The translations under genes and the position numbers were made by a program. This document shows, piece after piece, positions 16,721-27,515 of a stretch of DNA of 64,000 bases (positions within the stretch are counted from its first letter, which is position 1; each line of letters starts with the position of its first letter). This DNA is from Curtobacterium sp. 'Ferrero'. Its GTDB lineage: Bacteria; Actinomycetota; Actinomycetes; Actinomycetales; Microbacteriaceae. The notes beneath the pieces are model-generated. The model saw only the letters and a list, made by a program, of their open reading frames with translations. It was not told the origin of the DNA and did no database searches. The stretch covers positions 62,001-126,000 of the forward strand of contig NZ_NXIA01000006.1 of NCBI RefSeq assembly GCF_002412165.1. The letters run 5' to 3'.

Positions 16721-16726
16721 ACGCTA
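16721..16726 (-). promoter_or_regulatory. -10 element of the TIGR01777 gene
   Basis: TAGCGT on the minus strand ends eight bases before the ATG at 16713. Confidence 0.5.
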
Positions 16727-16790
16727 CCCAGCGGTCGGGAGGCGCGGCCCGCGTGGCAGCTGTGAGGTCGCCGATGTGGGTGGTCGCGTC

Positions 16791-16796
16791 TACGCT
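16791..16796 (+). promoter_or_regulatory. -10 element of thyA-folA
   Basis: TACGCT ends eight bases before the GTG start at 16804, the leaderless spacing. Confidence 0.55.
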
Positions 16797-16803
16797 CGGT
16801 TCC

Positions 16804-17631
16804 GTGACCGACGAGACCGTGCAGCCCGATCCCACCGTCCCCACCCCGTACGAGGACCTGCTGCGCCGCGTGCTGGAGGAGGGCGCGCCGAAGGGTGACC
16901 GCACCGGCACGGGGACGCGCAGCATCTTCGGCGCGCAGCTGCGCTACGACCTCTCGAAGGGCTTCCCGCTCGTCTCGACCAAGCGCGTCCACTTCAAGTC
17001 CGTCGCGTACGAGCTGCTCTGGTTCCTCCGCGGCGACGGCAACGCCCGGTGGCTGCAGGAGCACGGCGTCCGGATCTGGAACGAGTGGGCCGGCGAGGAC
17101 GGCGACCTCGGCCCGGTGTACGGCGTGCAGTGGCGCTCCTGGCCGACTCCGTCGGGCGAGCACGTCGACCAGATCGCGCAGGTGATCGAGCAGATCCGCA
17201 CGGACCCCGACTCCCGCCGGCTCATCGTGTCGGCGTGGAACGTGGCCGACGTGCCCGACATGGCGCTCGCCCCCTGTCATGCGTTCTTCCAGTTCTGGGT
17301 GAACGACGGCAAGCTCTCGTGCCAGCTCTACCAGCGGAGCGCGGACATGTTCCTCGGCGTCCCGTTCAACATCGCCTCGTACGCGTTGCTCACGCACATG
17401 ATCGCCGCGCAGACCGGGCTCGAGGTCGGCGACTTCGTGTGGACCGGAGGCGATTGCCACGTCTACGACAACCACGTCGACCAGGTCCGTGAGCAGCTCA
17501 CCCGCACGGCGTACCCGATGCCGACGCTGCGTCTCGCGCCGCGGGACTCGATCGACGACTACGTGTACGAGGACCTCGAGGTGGTCGGCTACCACCACCA
17601 CCCCGCCATCTCGGCCGCGGTCGCCGTCTGA
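16804..17631 (+). CDS. thyA: thymidylate synthase
   Basis: 275 residues. The nucleophile is C158 in [12 protein letters not shown]. The phosphate-binding [11 protein letters not shown] is at 33-43, [14 protein letters not shown] binds dUMP, and [14 protein letters not shown] is near the end. It methylates dUMP using methylene-tetrahydrofolate, giving dihydrofolate that the next gene product recycles. The stop overlaps the folA start by one base (TGATG). Confidence 0.97.
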   Translation: MTDETVQPDPTVPTPYEDLLRRVLEEGAPKGDRTGTGTRSIFGAQLRYDLSKGFPLVSTKRVHFKSVAYELLWFLRGDGNARWLQEHGVRIWNEWAGEDGDLGPVYGVQWRSWPTPSGEHVDQIAQVIEQIRTDPDSRRLIVSAWNVADVPDMALAPCHAFFQFWVNDGKLSCQLYQRSADMFLGVPFNIASYALLTHMIAAQTGLEVGDFVWTGGDCHVYDNHVDQVREQLTRTAYPMPTLRLAPRDSIDDYVYEDLEVVGYHHHPAISAAVAV

Positions 17632-18167
17632 TGTCGGACGCTGCCGCGACGGGCGGGTGGACGGAGCCCGTCCGCGGTGTGGGCATGGTCTGGGCGCGGT
17701 CCCGGTCCGGGGTCATCGGCGTCGACGGTGGGATGCCGTGGCACGTCCCGGAGGACCTCGCACACTTCCGGCAGGTCACGGGCGACGCCACCGTGGTGAT
17801 GGGCCGGCGGACGTGGGAGTCCCTCCCGCCGCGGTTCCGGCCGCTGCCCGGGCGGCGGAACGTCGTGCTCACCCGCGACGCGGCGTGGGCGTCCTCCGAC
17901 CAGGCCGCCGGGGCCGAGGTGGCGCACGACCTGGCGGCCGCGCTCGACACGGACGAGCCCGTGTGGATCATGGGCGGCGGGCAGGTGTACGCGGCCGGAC
18001 TCGCCTTCGCCGACCGGGTCGCCGAGACCGTCGTCGACCTCGAGGTCCCGGGCGACACGCTCGCGCCGGAGCTCGGCGAGGGGTGGACCCTCGTCGAGGA
18101 GGGCCCGTGGCAGGAGTCCCGCGTCGACGGCACCCGCTTCCGCTTCCTGGAGTGGCGCCGGGCCTGA
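17631..18167 (+). CDS. folA: dihydrofolate reductase
   Basis: 178 residues. DHFR motifs: VGMVWARSRSGVIGVDGGMPWHVPEDLAHFR (about 17-47, with the acidic active-site residue D42), MGRRTWESLPPRFRPLPGRRNVVLTR (about 57-82) and WIMGGGQVYAAGL (about 112-124). It regenerates tetrahydrofolate consumed by ThyA; the one-base overlap makes the pair a single unit. The N terminus carries about 15 residues more than the E. coli enzyme. Confidence 0.95.
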   Translation: MSDAAATGGWTEPVRGVGMVWARSRSGVIGVDGGMPWHVPEDLAHFRQVTGDATVVMGRRTWESLPPRFRPLPGRRNVVLTRDAAWASSDQAAGAEVAHDLAAALDTDEPVWIMGGGQVYAAGLAFADRVAETVVDLEVPGDTLAPELGEGWTLVEEGPWQESRVDGTRFRFLEWRRA

Positions 18168-18235
18168 GCGCGCGCCCGCGGCGCGCGCGACCGGACGCGC
18201 CCGCCGGGGCCGCCCCGTGCCTCCAGACCGTCGAC

Positions 18236-18297
18236 GGAACCAGGTTCCGGACACCACACCGCGCTTTTGCGTAGTGCTGTGTCCGGAACCTGGTTCC
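18236..18297. repeat. 19-bp perfect inverted repeat built on GGAACCAGGTTCC
   Basis: GGAACCAGGTTCCGGACAC at 18236-18254 is exactly complementary to 18279-18297, with a 24-base spacer. Each arm contains a 13-base dyad (GGAACC-A-GGTTCC). It sits between folA and dapA. A single arm recurs at 34621. Confidence 0.75.
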
Positions 18298-18361
18298 TCG
18301 GGCAGCCACCTCCCGGCCGGCCACCGTCCACCCGGACTGCGGGATCGTCGCCCGACCCCGG

Positions 18362-18367
18362 TACGCT
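18362..18367 (+). promoter_or_regulatory. -10 element of dapA
   Basis: TACGCT ends eight bases before the GTG at 18375, the leaderless spacing. Confidence 0.5.
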
Positions 18368-18374
18368 GGACCCC

Positions 18375-19352
18375 GTGTCCCCGCGTGAGAATCCCTTCGG
18401 TCAGGTCCTCGTCGCCCTCGTGACCCCGTTCACCGCCGACGGCGAGGTCGACTGGCCGGGCGTCGAGCAGCACATCGACGACTGCATCACGGCCGGGGCC
18501 GACGGCATCGTCGTCACGGGCACCACGGGCGAGACCTCCACGCTCACGGACCCGGAGAAGCTCCGTCTGGTCGAGGTCGGCAAGTCCGTCGCGGCCGGTC
18601 GCGCGAAGATCATCACCGGCGGCGGCTCGAACGAGACCGCGCACGCGATCCACCTCTACAAGCAGAGCGAGAAGGCCGGCGCCGACGGCGTCATGATCGT
18701 CACGCCGTACTACAACAAGCCGACCCAGGCGGGTGTCCTCACGCACTTCCGGATGATCGCGGACGCGACCGACCTGCCGGTGATCCTCTACGACATCCCC
18801 GGACGCACGGGCATCCCGATCACGTACGAGACCATCGTCCGGGCCTCGCACCACCCGAACATCCTCGCGGTGAAGGACGCCAAGGGCGACTTCGCCGAGG
18901 TCTCCCGGGTGCTCAACAACACCGACCTCATGTACTTCTCCGGCGACGACACGAACGTGCTCCCGCACCTGTCGATCGGCGCCACCGGACTCATCGGCGT
19001 CACCGCGAACATCACGTCGACGCCGTACCGCACGATCGTGGACGCCGTGAACCGCGGCGACCTCGCGACCGCGACCGCCGAGCACAAGCGCGTCGAGCCG
19101 CTCGTCCGCGCCGTCATGACCCACGTGCCCGGCACCGTCGCGGCGAAGTACATCCTGCACGGGCTCGGCCGCATCGGCAGCCCGCGCGTCCGCCTGCCCC
19201 TCGTCGGGCCGGAGGACACCGAGGCGTACGCCATCGAGACCTCCCTCGAAGCGGTCCGGGACATCCCGGGCGCCGACTTCTCGAACTTCCGCCCGGACCG
19301 CAACGCGGCGGCCGGCGGCGCACTGCCGAAGGTGCCAGGCACCACACGTTAG
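18375..19352 (+). CDS. dapA: 4-hydroxy-tetrahydrodipicolinate synthase
   Basis: 325 residues. GTTGETSTL is at 49-57, the catalytic tyrosine is Y139 in ILYDIPGRT, and the Schiff-base lysine is K167 in LAVKDAKGD. It condenses pyruvate with aspartate semialdehyde, the first step toward lysine and diaminopimelate. The start is a GTG eight bases after a -10. The rnj gene follows after 48 bases, the usual actinobacterial pairing. Confidence 0.95.
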   Translation: MSPRENPFGQVLVALVTPFTADGEVDWPGVEQHIDDCITAGADGIVVTGTTGETSTLTDPEKLRLVEVGKSVAAGRAKIITGGGSNETAHAIHLYKQSEKAGADGVMIVTPYYNKPTQAGVLTHFRMIADATDLPVILYDIPGRTGIPITYETIVRASHHPNILAVKDAKGDFAEVSRVLNNTDLMYFSGDDTNVLPHLSIGATGLIGVTANITSTPYRTIVDAVNRGDLATATAEHKRVEPLVRAVMTHVPGTVAAKYILHGLGRIGSPRVRLPLVGPEDTEAYAIETSLEAVRDIPGADFSNFRPDRNAAAGGALPKVPGTTR

Positions 19353-19400
19353 GAAAGACCGCGGCGCACGGGCAGTGCGTCGCACGACAGTCAGGACCGA

Positions 19401-21077
19401 ATGCCCACCCAGATCTCCGAACCGCAGCCGCTCGAAGCCGGCACCCTCCGCGTCGTCCCCGTCGGGGGACTCGGCGAGATCGGTCGCAACATGACCGTGT
19501 ACGAGTACGAGGGCAAGCTCCTCGTCGTCGACGCGGGCGTGCTGTTCCCGGAGGAGCACCAGCCCGGTGTCGACCTCATCCTGCCGGACTTCGCGCCCAT
19601 CCGGGACCGCCTCGACGACGTCCTCGGCGTCGTGCTCACCCACGGCCACGAGGACCACATCGGTGCCGTCCCGTACCTGCTCAAGCTCAAGGGCGACATC
19701 CCGCTGATCGGCTCCACGCTGACCCTCGCGCTCGTCGAGGCGAAGCTCAAGGAGCACCGGATCAAGCCCTACACGCTCGTCGTGCAGGAGGACCAGACCG
19801 AGCAGCTCGGCCCGTTCCACCTCGAGTTCGTCGCCGTGAACCACTCCATCCCGGACGCCCTCGCCGTCGCGATCACGACCCCCGCCGGTCGGGTCCTGCA
19901 CACGGGCGACTTCAAGATGGACCAGCTCCCGCTGGACGACCGCATCACGGACCTCCGTGCGTTCGCCCGACTGGGGGAGCAGGGCGTCGACCTGTTCCTG
20001 CCGGACTCGACGAACGCCGACGTCCCGGGCTTCACCGCGCCCGAGCGCGACATCGGACCCGTGCTCGAGAACATCATCACGCGCGCCCGGAAGAAGGTCG
20101 TCGTGGCGAGCTTCTCGTCGCACGTGCACCGCGTGCAGCAGGTGCTCGACGCCGCGGCCGCCGCGAACCGCAAGGTCGCGTTCATGGGCCGCTCGATGAT
20201 CCGCAACATGACGATCGCCGCCGAGCTCGGCTACCTCCGGGTGCCGGACGACGTCCTCATCGACACGAAGAAGGCGAAGAACGTCCCGGACGACCAGATC
20301 GTCTACATGTCGACCGGGTCCCAGGGCGAGCCGATGGCCGTCCTCGCGCGCATGGCGAACCTCGAGCACCAGATCGAGATCGGCGAGGGCGACACGGTCA
20401 TCCTCGCGTCCTCGCTCATCCCCGGGAACGAGAACGCCGTCTACCGGGTGATCGACGGGCTCACCAAGCTCGGCGCGAAGGTCGTGCACAAGGGCAACGC
20501 GCGGGTGCACGTCTCCGGACACGCCAGCGCCGGCGAGCTGCTCTACTGCTACAACATCCTCCGGCCGAAGAACGTGCTGCCCGTGCACGGTGAGCACCGC
20601 CACCTGTACGCCAGCGCCGACCTCGCGATCCAGACCGGCGTCCCGCCGAAGAACGTGATCCTCGGCCAGGACGGCATCGTCGTCGACCTCAAGGACGGCG
20701 AGGTCCGCGTCGCCGGCCAGCTCGACATCGGCTACGTATACGTCGACGGCTCGACCGTGGGCGAGATCACCGACGCCGACCTGAAGGACCGCAGGGTCCT
20801 CGCGGAGGAGGGCTTCATCTCCATCTTCTGCGCGGTCGACTTCACGACCGGGCAGTGCGTGGTCGGACCGGAGATCCAGTCGCGCGGCTTCGCCGAGGAC
20901 GACTCCGTCTTCGACGACGTCCGCCCGCAGATCGCGAAGGCGCTGGCCGAGGCCGCGGCGAACGGCACCCGCGACCAGCACGCGTTCAGCCAGGTGGTCC
21001 GGCGCACGGTCGGCCGCTGGGTCAACTCGAAGCACCGTCGTCGCCCGATGATCGTCCCGGTGGTCATCGAGGCGTAG
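19401..21077 (+). CDS. rnj: ribonuclease J
   Basis: 558 residues. The metallo-beta-lactamase fold carries H81-G-H83-E-D85-H86, with the further ligand region HTGDFKMD near 166 and the beta-CASP domain from about 200 ([23 protein letters not shown]). The C-terminal domain ends at [15 protein letters not shown]. It is an exo- and endoribonuclease acting in mRNA decay and rRNA maturation, and with PNPase gives this region two decay enzymes. A strong hairpin follows. Confidence 0.95.
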   Translation: MPTQISEPQPLEAGTLRVVPVGGLGEIGRNMTVYEYEGKLLVVDAGVLFPEEHQPGVDLILPDFAPIRDRLDDVLGVVLTHGHEDHIGAVPYLLKLKGDIPLIGSTLTLALVEAKLKEHRIKPYTLVVQEDQTEQLGPFHLEFVAVNHSIPDALAVAITTPAGRVLHTGDFKMDQLPLDDRITDLRAFARLGEQGVDLFLPDSTNADVPGFTAPERDIGPVLENIITRARKKVVVASFSSHVHRVQQVLDAAAAANRKVAFMGRSMIRNMTIAAELGYLRVPDDVLIDTKKAKNVPDDQIVYMSTGSQGEPMAVLARMANLEHQIEIGEGDTVILASSLIPGNENAVYRVIDGLTKLGAKVVHKGNARVHVSGHASAGELLYCYNILRPKNVLPVHGEHRHLYASADLAIQTGVPPKNVILGQDGIVVDLKDGEVRVAGQLDIGYVYVDGSTVGEITDADLKDRRVLAEEGFISIFCAVDFTTGQCVVGPEIQSRGFAEDDSVFDDVRPQIAKALAEAAANGTRDQHAFSQVVRRTVGRWVNSKHRRRPMIVPVVIEA

Positions 21078-21118
21078 GTCGCGCCCCGCTCACGCGCGCT
21101 CACGCGCTCGTCCGGCCG

Positions 21119-21162
21119 GGAGGCCCGCCACACGTCCGTCACGGACGCTGCGGCGGGCCTCC
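21119..21162 (+). terminator. hairpin after rnj
   Basis: GGAGGCCCGCC pairs with GGCGGGCCTCC; a second stem, CGTCCG-TCA-CGGACG, lies inside, and GCTCGTTTG follows. It is a member of the GGGAGGC palindrome family. Confidence 0.8.
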
Positions 21163-21185
21163 GCTCGTTTGTCCCCGGTCAGGAT

Positions 21186-21191
21186 TAGGGT
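21186..21191 (+). promoter_or_regulatory. -10 element of ftsK
   Basis: TAGGGT ends eight bases before the ATG at 21199. Confidence 0.5.
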
Positions 21192-21198
21192 CGTGCCC

Positions 21199-24114
21199 AT
21201 GGCCGGAGGCACCAAGTCGACCACGCGCTCGCGCGCGTCCTCGTCGTCCCGTGGGAGCGGGACGCGCGGGACGTCGCGCACCCAGGCCACGACGAAGAAG
21301 CTCCCCGCGGCCACGCAGCCCCCGGTGTTCCGGGAGCAGAACCCCCTGGTCACCTTCTGGCTGGCGATGGCGCACGGCGTCGGGGCGCTGTTCCGCGTGC
21401 TCGGCAAGGAGTCCCTCGAGAAGGACCAGCGTCGCGACGGGTTCCCGTTCCTGCTCGTCGTCCTGGCGGTCGCGGGCGCGGTCGTCGAGTGGCTGAACCC
21501 CACGAGCGCCGTGTCCGTGAACCTCGACGCGTACACGTTCGGCGGGTTGTTCGGACGGTTGGCGTTCGCGCTCCCCGTGATCATGGTGGTGTTCGCGGGC
21601 TGGCTCTTCCGGCACCCGGCGTCCGTGCACGACAACACGCGGATCGGCATCGGGCTCGGCATCCTGCTCGTCTCGATCTCGTCGCTGTGCCACGTGTTCG
21701 GCGGCCAGCCCAGTGCTGCCGACGGCATGCCCGCCCTCGCGACCGCCGGCGGTGTGCTCGGGTGGGTCGTCATCGGCTGGCTCGTCACGATCGCGACCGC
21801 GTGGGTGGCCGTGCCGGTGGCCGTCGTCCTGCTCGTGCTCTCGCTCTTCATCATCACCAAGACGCCGCCGAACAAGACCGGCCGACGCCTGCACGAGCTC
21901 TACGCGTACCTCTTCGGCGCCCCGGCACCGGCCCCCGTCGACGACGGCACGGACACCGTCGCCGAGCCGGCCCCGCGGAAGCCGCGCGGTCGGGGGAAGA
22001 AGGACTCCCAGGAGTTCCAGCTCTTCGACGACCTCGGATTCGGCGAGGACGGCGCACCCACCGACGAGTCCGCCGAGACCGTCCCCTGGTGGCGCCGCAA
22101 CAAGTCCGGACGCGAGGAAGACCCGGCGTTCGACAGCCCCGTGCTGCCCGCCGCCGCGACGCAGGCCGCACCGACGGCGCCGCCGACGGTGTCTCCGAAC
22201 GCGGGCGCAGCCGCCGGGCTGATCGACCACACGCCGTCCGAGCCCGGGTCCGTCAACCTCAACGACTCGGTCGAACAGGACCTCGAGCAGGCCGAGCAGG
22301 CGCTCCGCGACTTCGGCGCAGAGGTGCCTGCCGCACCCGCACCCGCCCCCGTGGCCGAGCCGACGCTGGGCGAGGCGACCCGTCCTGATGCCGGGGTGTC
22401 CCCGGTGGTCTCGCCGAGCCTCCCGGCCGAGGACCCGGTCGACGAGTCGGCCGACGGCCTGTCCGCCGCTGCGGACGACGAGGACCCGGACAAGCCCTAC
22501 CGCCTGCCGGCGGCGACCACGCTGAGCCCGGGCACACCGTCCGTCGCGCGCAGCCAGGCGAACGACGACATCGTCGCGGCGATCACCGGCGTGCTGACGG
22601 AGTTCAAGGTCGACGCGAAGGTCACCGGGTTCTCCCGCGGGCCGACGGTCACGCGCTACGAGATCGAGCTCGGTCCGGGCGTCAAGGTCGAGCGCGTCAC
22701 GGCGCTGTCGAAGAACCTCTCGTACGCCGTCGCCTCGAACGAGGTGCGCATCCTCTCGCCCATCCCCGGCAAGAGCGCCATCGGCGTCGAGATCCCGAAC
22801 TCCGACCGCGAGACCGTGTCGCTCGGCGACGTCCTCCGGTCGAACGCGGCCCGCAAGTCGAAGCACCCGATGACGATCGGCGTCGGCAAGGACGTCGAGG
22901 GCGGGTTCGTCGTCGCGAACCTCGCGAAGATGCCGCACCTGCTCGTCGCGGGGTCGACGGGGTCCGGCAAGTCGGTGTTCATCAACTCGATGATCACGTC
23001 GCTGCTCATGCGCGCGAAGCCGTCCGAGGTTCGCATGGTCCTCGTCGACCCGAAGCGCGTCGAGCTCTCGATCTACGCAGGCGTCCCGCACCTCATCACG
23101 CCCATCATCACGAACCCGAAGAAGGCGGCCGAGGCGCTGCAGTGGGTCGTGAAGGAGATGGACATGCGGTACGACGACCTCGCGTCGTTCGGGTTCCGGC
23201 ACGTCGACGACTTCAACAAGGCGATCGAGAACGACGAGATCATCCTGCCGGCGGGCAGCGAGCGGAAGCTCAAGCCGTACCCGTACCTGCTCGTCGTGGT
23301 GGACGAGCTCGCCGACCTCATGCTCGTGGCGCCCCGCGACGTCGAGGAGTCGATCGTCCGCATCACCCAGCTCGCGCGCGCCGCCGGCATCCACCTGGTG
23401 CTCGCGACGCAGCGGCCCTCGGTGGACGTCATCACCGGTCTGATCAAGGCGAACGTGCCGTCCCGTGTCGCGTTCGCCGTCACGAGCGTCACCGACTCCC
23501 GCGTCATCCTCGACCAGCCGGGCGCCGACAAGCTCATCGGCCAGGGTGACGCGCTGTTCCTCCCGATGGGCTCGTCGAAGGCGCTGCGCGTGCAGGGTGC
23601 CTGGGTGCAGGAGAGCGAGGTCGCCGAGGTGGTCGCGCACGTCACCCGGCAGGCCCGGCCCGAGTACCGCCAGGACGTCCAGGCCGTCGTCGAGCGCAAG
23701 GAGATCGACGCGGACATCGGTGACGACCTCGAGCTGCTCCTCGCCGCCGTCGAGCAGGTCGTGTCGACGCAGTTCGGCTCGACGTCGATGCTGCAGCGCA
23801 AGCTCCGCGTCGGCTTCGCCAAGGCAGGCCGGCTCATGGACCTCATGGAGTCCCGCGACATCGTCGGGCCCTCGGAGGGGTCGAAGGCGCGCGACGTGCT
23901 CGTGACCCCGGACCAGCTGCCCGGCGTCCTCGCGAAGCTCCGCGGTGAGGAACCACCGACGCCGGAGGCCCCGGTGGCGCAGGCGGCCCCGAGCGATCCC
24001 GGCGATGACGATCGGTACGGAGCCGATCCGGTCGGCGACATGACGCGCGGGTACCCTGAGGAAGCGGACGACGGACCGGACGAGGACGCGTGGGGACTGA
24101 CCGGCAGGGAGTGA
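21199..24114 (+). CDS. ftsK: DNA translocase FtsK/SpoIIIE
   Basis: 971 residues. A basic Ser/Thr-rich start is followed by four membrane helices (about 75-215), a disordered Pro/Glu/Ala linker (about 240-430), and the motor with K591 in the Walker A GSTGSGKS and [12 protein letters not shown] as Walker B. The C-terminal winged-helix gamma domain is at about 845-910 ([22 protein letters not shown]). It moves chromosome ends through the closing septum and triggers dimer resolution. The ATG was chosen over the GTG at 21193, which is only two bases from the -10. pgsA starts six bases after its stop. Confidence 0.96.
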   Translation: MAGGTKSTTRSRASSSSRGSGTRGTSRTQATTKKLPAATQPPVFREQNPLVTFWLAMAHGVGALFRVLGKESLEKDQRRDGFPFLLVVLAVAGAVVEWLNPTSAVSVNLDAYTFGGLFGRLAFALPVIMVVFAGWLFRHPASVHDNTRIGIGLGILLVSISSLCHVFGGQPSAADGMPALATAGGVLGWVVIGWLVTIATAWVAVPVAVVLLVLSLFIITKTPPNKTGRRLHELYAYLFGAPAPAPVDDGTDTVAEPAPRKPRGRGKKDSQEFQLFDDLGFGEDGAPTDESAETVPWWRRNKSGREEDPAFDSPVLPAAATQAAPTAPPTVSPNAGAAAGLIDHTPSEPGSVNLNDSVEQDLEQAEQALRDFGAEVPAAPAPAPVAEPTLGEATRPDAGVSPVVSPSLPAEDPVDESADGLSAAADDEDPDKPYRLPAATTLSPGTPSVARSQANDDIVAAITGVLTEFKVDAKVTGFSRGPTVTRYEIELGPGVKVERVTALSKNLSYAVASNEVRILSPIPGKSAIGVEIPNSDRETVSLGDVLRSNAARKSKHPMTIGVGKDVEGGFVVANLAKMPHLLVAGSTGSGKSVFINSMITSLLMRAKPSEVRMVLVDPKRVELSIYAGVPHLITPIITNPKKAAEALQWVVKEMDMRYDDLASFGFRHVDDFNKAIENDEIILPAGSERKLKPYPYLLVVVDELADLMLVAPRDVEESIVRITQLARAAGIHLVLATQRPSVDVITGLIKANVPSRVAFAVTSVTDSRVILDQPGADKLIGQGDALFLPMGSSKALRVQGAWVQESEVAEVVAHVTRQARPEYRQDVQAVVERKEIDADIGDDLELLLAAVEQVVSTQFGSTSMLQRKLRVGFAKAGRLMDLMESRDIVGPSEGSKARDVLVTPDQLPGVLAKLRGEEPPTPEAPVAQAAPSDPGDDDRYGADPVGDMTRGYPEEADDGPDEDAWGLTGRE

Positions 24115-24119
24115 GTGCG

Positions 24120-24758
24120 ATGACCGGCACGGAAGGCCACCACAGCGCGGCGCAGTTCCCGTGGCGCGGGCGACTCGTCCGCAAGGGCGAGGGGCCGGCG
24201 TCGACGGCCAACGTCGCGAACATCATCACCGTGGTGCGCATCCTCATGGCGCCGCTGTTCTTCGTGCTCCTGCTCGCCGACGCGGGCCAGGACACCTCGG
24301 TCCGGATCTGGGCAGCCGTGCTCTTCGTCGTCGCGATCGTCACCGACAGTGCCGACGGCATCATCGCGCGGCGGCAGAACCTGGTCACGGACTTCGGCAA
24401 GCTCGTCGACCCGATCGCCGACAAGGTCCTGATCGGCGGTGCGCTCGTCGCCCTCTCGATCCTCGGCGAACTGCCGTGGTACGTGACCGTCCTCATCATG
24501 GTCCGCGAGATCGGCATCACCGTGTTCCGCTTCGCGGTGCTGTCCGACCGGGTGATCCCGGCGAGCCGTGGCGGCAAGGTGAAGACCGTCCTGCAGGCCG
24601 TCGCGATCACGCTCGCCCTGTTCCCGTGGTGGCAGCTCGTGGGGGACTGGGCGCACTGGGTGAACGGGATCCTGATGACGGCGGCGTTCCTGGCGACGAT
24701 CCTCAGCGGCCTCGACTACCTGTGGCAGGCCTGGAAGCACAACCGGACCGCCGCGTGA
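24120..24758 (+). CDS. pgsA: CDP-diacylglycerol-glycerol-3-phosphate 3-phosphatidyltransferase
   Basis: 212 residues with about five membrane helices. The CDP-alcohol phosphotransferase signature is present as DSADGIIARRQNLVTDFGKLVDPIADK at about 78-104 (D-G-x2-A-R-x8-G-x3-D-x3-D). It makes phosphatidylglycerol phosphate at the inner membrane. The stop overlaps the cinA GTG (GTGA). Confidence 0.92.
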   Translation: MTGTEGHHSAAQFPWRGRLVRKGEGPASTANVANIITVVRILMAPLFFVLLLADAGQDTSVRIWAAVLFVVAIVTDSADGIIARRQNLVTDFGKLVDPIADKVLIGGALVALSILGELPWYVTVLIMVREIGITVFRFAVLSDRVIPASRGGKVKTVLQAVAITLALFPWWQLVGDWAHWVNGILMTAAFLATILSGLDYLWQAWKHNRTAA

Positions 24759-25270
24759 GCGCAGCCGACCCGACCGCGGCGGCCGTGGTCGAGGCACTGA
24801 CCGCGCGCGGGGAGACGATCGCGGTGGCGGAGTCGCTCACGGGTGGCCTCGTCGTGGCGACCCTCGTGGGGGTCCCGGGCGCGAGTGCCGTCGTCCGGGG
24901 CGGCGTGGTCGCCTACGCCACCCCCGTGAAGGCGTCCGTGCTCGGTGTCTCCGCGACGCTGCTCGCCGCGCGCGGTGCGGTCGACCCAGAGGTCGCGCGC
25001 CAGATGGCCGCCGGTGTCCGCGAGGTGCTCACGGTCGACGGCGAACCGGCGACGTGGGGGATCAGCACCACCGGGGTCGCCGGACCGGACCCGCAGGACG
25101 GCAAGGCGGTCGGCACCGTGTTCGTCGGGATCGCGTCCGCCGACGGGGCGACCGCCTGGGAGCTGCACCTCGACGGCGACCGGGAGGCAATCCGTCGGGA
25201 GACCGTCTCCGAACTCCTGGCACGGATGTCGTCCACGGCACGCGGAGCGGTCCCCGGGCACGGGGAATAG
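24755..25270 (+). CDS. cinA: CinA C-terminal-type nicotinamide-nucleotide amidohydrolase
   Basis: 171 residues, the stand-alone PncC/CinA_C form. Motifs: VAESLTGGLVVATLVGVPGASAV at about 23-45, GGVVAYATPVKASVLGV, and WGISTTGVAGPDPQDGKAVGTVFVGIA at about 100-126. It deamidates nicotinamide mononucleotide in NAD salvage. It overlaps pgsA by four bases. The neighbouring regulator and recA downstream match the common actinobacterial order. Confidence 0.9.
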   Translation: MSAADPTAAAVVEALTARGETIAVAESLTGGLVVATLVGVPGASAVVRGGVVAYATPVKASVLGVSATLLAARGAVDPEVARQMAAGVREVLTVDGEPATWGISTTGVAGPDPQDGKAVGTVFVGIASADGATAWELHLDGDREAIRRETVSELLARMSSTARGAVPGHGE

Positions 25271-25353
25271 GCGTCGTTTCCGCTGGGTTACATCTGACGC
25301 AATCTCCAGCAGTACCGAAGCCGCAGTGGTTAGCATGCTGCGAACGGCAACGC

Positions 25354-25359
25354 TACTGT
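25354..25359 (+). promoter_or_regulatory. candidate -10 of the ClgR-like regulator
   Basis: TACTGT is 66 bases upstream of the ATG; TAGCAT at 25331 is an alternative. The gap after cinA is 154 bases and richer in A+T than its surroundings. Confidence 0.35.
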
Positions 25360-25424
25360 TGCTGAACCCGAACCCGACCAGCCCGGTCGGGCGGGCGCGG
25401 AGACGACAGGAAGGAGGAGATCTC

Positions 25425-25733
25425 ATGGTTCTCGTTCGTCAGGAAATCGGCGACGTGCTTCGGGACTTCCGCTTGCAGAAGGGCCGGACCCTCCGTCAGG
25501 TCGCGTCCAAGGCCAGCGTGGCCCTCGGGTACCTCAGCGAGGTGGAGCGTGGTCAGAAGGAGGCCAGTTCCGAGATCCTCGCCTCGGTCGCCGACGCGCT
25601 CGACACCCCCATCTCCACCATCATGCGTGAGGTGGGTGACCGTCTCGCCGTCGTCGAGGGGCTCACCCCGGTCCCCGACACGCTGCCCGACGAGCTCGTC
25701 GCCGAGTTCGACAACGACCTCGCGGTGCGCTGA
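25425..25733 (+). CDS. ClgR-like helix-turn-helix regulator
   Basis: 102 residues. An XRE-type HTH is at about 7-62 (IGDVLRDFRLQKGRTLRQVASKASVALGYLSEVERGQKEASSEIL), matching ClgR, which in actinobacteria activates clp protease genes and is encoded between cinA and recA. The C-terminal tail is acidic. AAGGAGGAGA precedes the ATG. A strong terminator follows. The name rests on sequence pattern and position; its targets are outside the window. Confidence 0.82.
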   Translation: MVLVRQEIGDVLRDFRLQKGRTLRQVASKASVALGYLSEVERGQKEASSEILASVADALDTPISTIMREVGDRLAVVEGLTPVPDTLPDELVAEFDNDLAVR

Positions 25734-25746
25734 CCCGCACTGCACC

Positions 25747-25780
25747 GAACGCCCCCGCCGGTCCGCCGGCGGGGGCGTTC
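25747..25780 (+). terminator. hairpin after the ClgR-like gene
   Basis: A perfect 15-bp stem GAACGCCCCCGCCGG with loop TCCG. The GAACGCCC opening is shared with the rpsO terminator. Confidence 0.88.
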
Positions 25781-25956
25781 GCGTTCGTGGTGGTCGGCGC
25801 GGCCGTGGCGTCGCGCCCGTCCCGTGCCGCCGGTCCCGTCCCGCCTCGCCCGGCGTCGGGGTTCCGAAATCTCGGCATCTCGGCGCCCGATCGCGCCGGG
25901 TGTGGAACCTCGACGCCGAGCGGACGGCGAGTCGTGGAACCGCGACAGCACGTCGT

Positions 25957-25962
25957 TAGGGT
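25957..25962 (+). promoter_or_regulatory. -10 element of the DUF3046 gene
   Basis: TAGGGT ends seven bases before the GTG at 25969. Confidence 0.5.
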
Positions 25963-25968
25963 GGTCGG

Positions 25969-26193
25969 GTGCGGGTGAGTGAGTTCTGGCGAGCAGTCGA
26001 CCAGGTGTTCGGCGAGGCGTACGGCGCGGTCGTGACGCGGGACGTCGTGCTCGAGGCGATCGGCGGGCGTTCCGCGGAGGAGGCCCTGCGTGCCGGCGTC
26101 GACGCCCGGACCGTGTGGGACGCGCTGTGCGACTCGCAGGACGTGCCCGTGGAACGACGGCACGGCAAGGGCCTCGCGGAACCGAAGGACTGA
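25969..26193 (+). CDS. DUF3046 family protein upstream of recA
   Basis: 74 residues starting [19 protein letters not shown], the conserved opening of the DUF3046 family, which is encoded just before recA in most actinobacteria. It ends in a charged tail. It has no known function and no catalytic motif. GTG at 25969 is favoured over GTG 25975 by the family N terminus and by the leaderless spacing. The recA SOS box lies 6-45 bases after its stop. Confidence 0.88.
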   Translation: MRVSEFWRAVDQVFGEAYGAVVTRDVVLEAIGGRSAEEALRAGVDARTVWDALCDSQDVPVERRHGKGLAEPKD

Positions 26194-26198
26194 CACGT

Positions 26199-26251
26199 CC
26201 GAAACTGTGTTCGGCGTGTTGCTCGAACGGGTGTTCGATCGGTGGTAGCTT
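26199..26251 (+). promoter_or_regulatory. recA promoter with two LexA (SOS) boxes
   Basis: TCGAACGGGTGTTCGA at 26223-26238 matches the actinobacterial consensus TCGAAC-N4-GTTCGA exactly. CCGAAACTGTGTTCGG at 26199-26214 is a second, weaker box. TAGCTT at 26246-26251 is the likely -10, so LexA at the strong box would cover the -35 region. The leader is about 190 bases. Confidence 0.9.
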
Positions 26252-26447
26252 CCTGCACAGCGGCTTCGTCCTGGTGCTCTCTCCACAGACCGCGCGTCCG
26301 TCGGCAGCGATGTCGGTGGGCCGCCGTAGGTTGATCGACATCGGGACAGGCCCGACGCCTTGTCGCAGAAGCACCGGCCTTGCAGCACCGGCCGGGGTGG
26401 CGCGACAGCCTACAGGCAGCCGACATCGAGCACGAAGGACGCAGACC

Positions 26448-27511
<1,064 letters not shown>

Positions 27512-27515
<4 letters not shown>

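Noticed and set aside
17589..21035. Very long open frame on the minus strand opposite folA, dapA and rnj
   Set aside because: It is the mirror of high-G+C coding sequence; the translated product is Arg/Asp/Val/Gly-biased without any domain, and the plus strand carries well-known genes.
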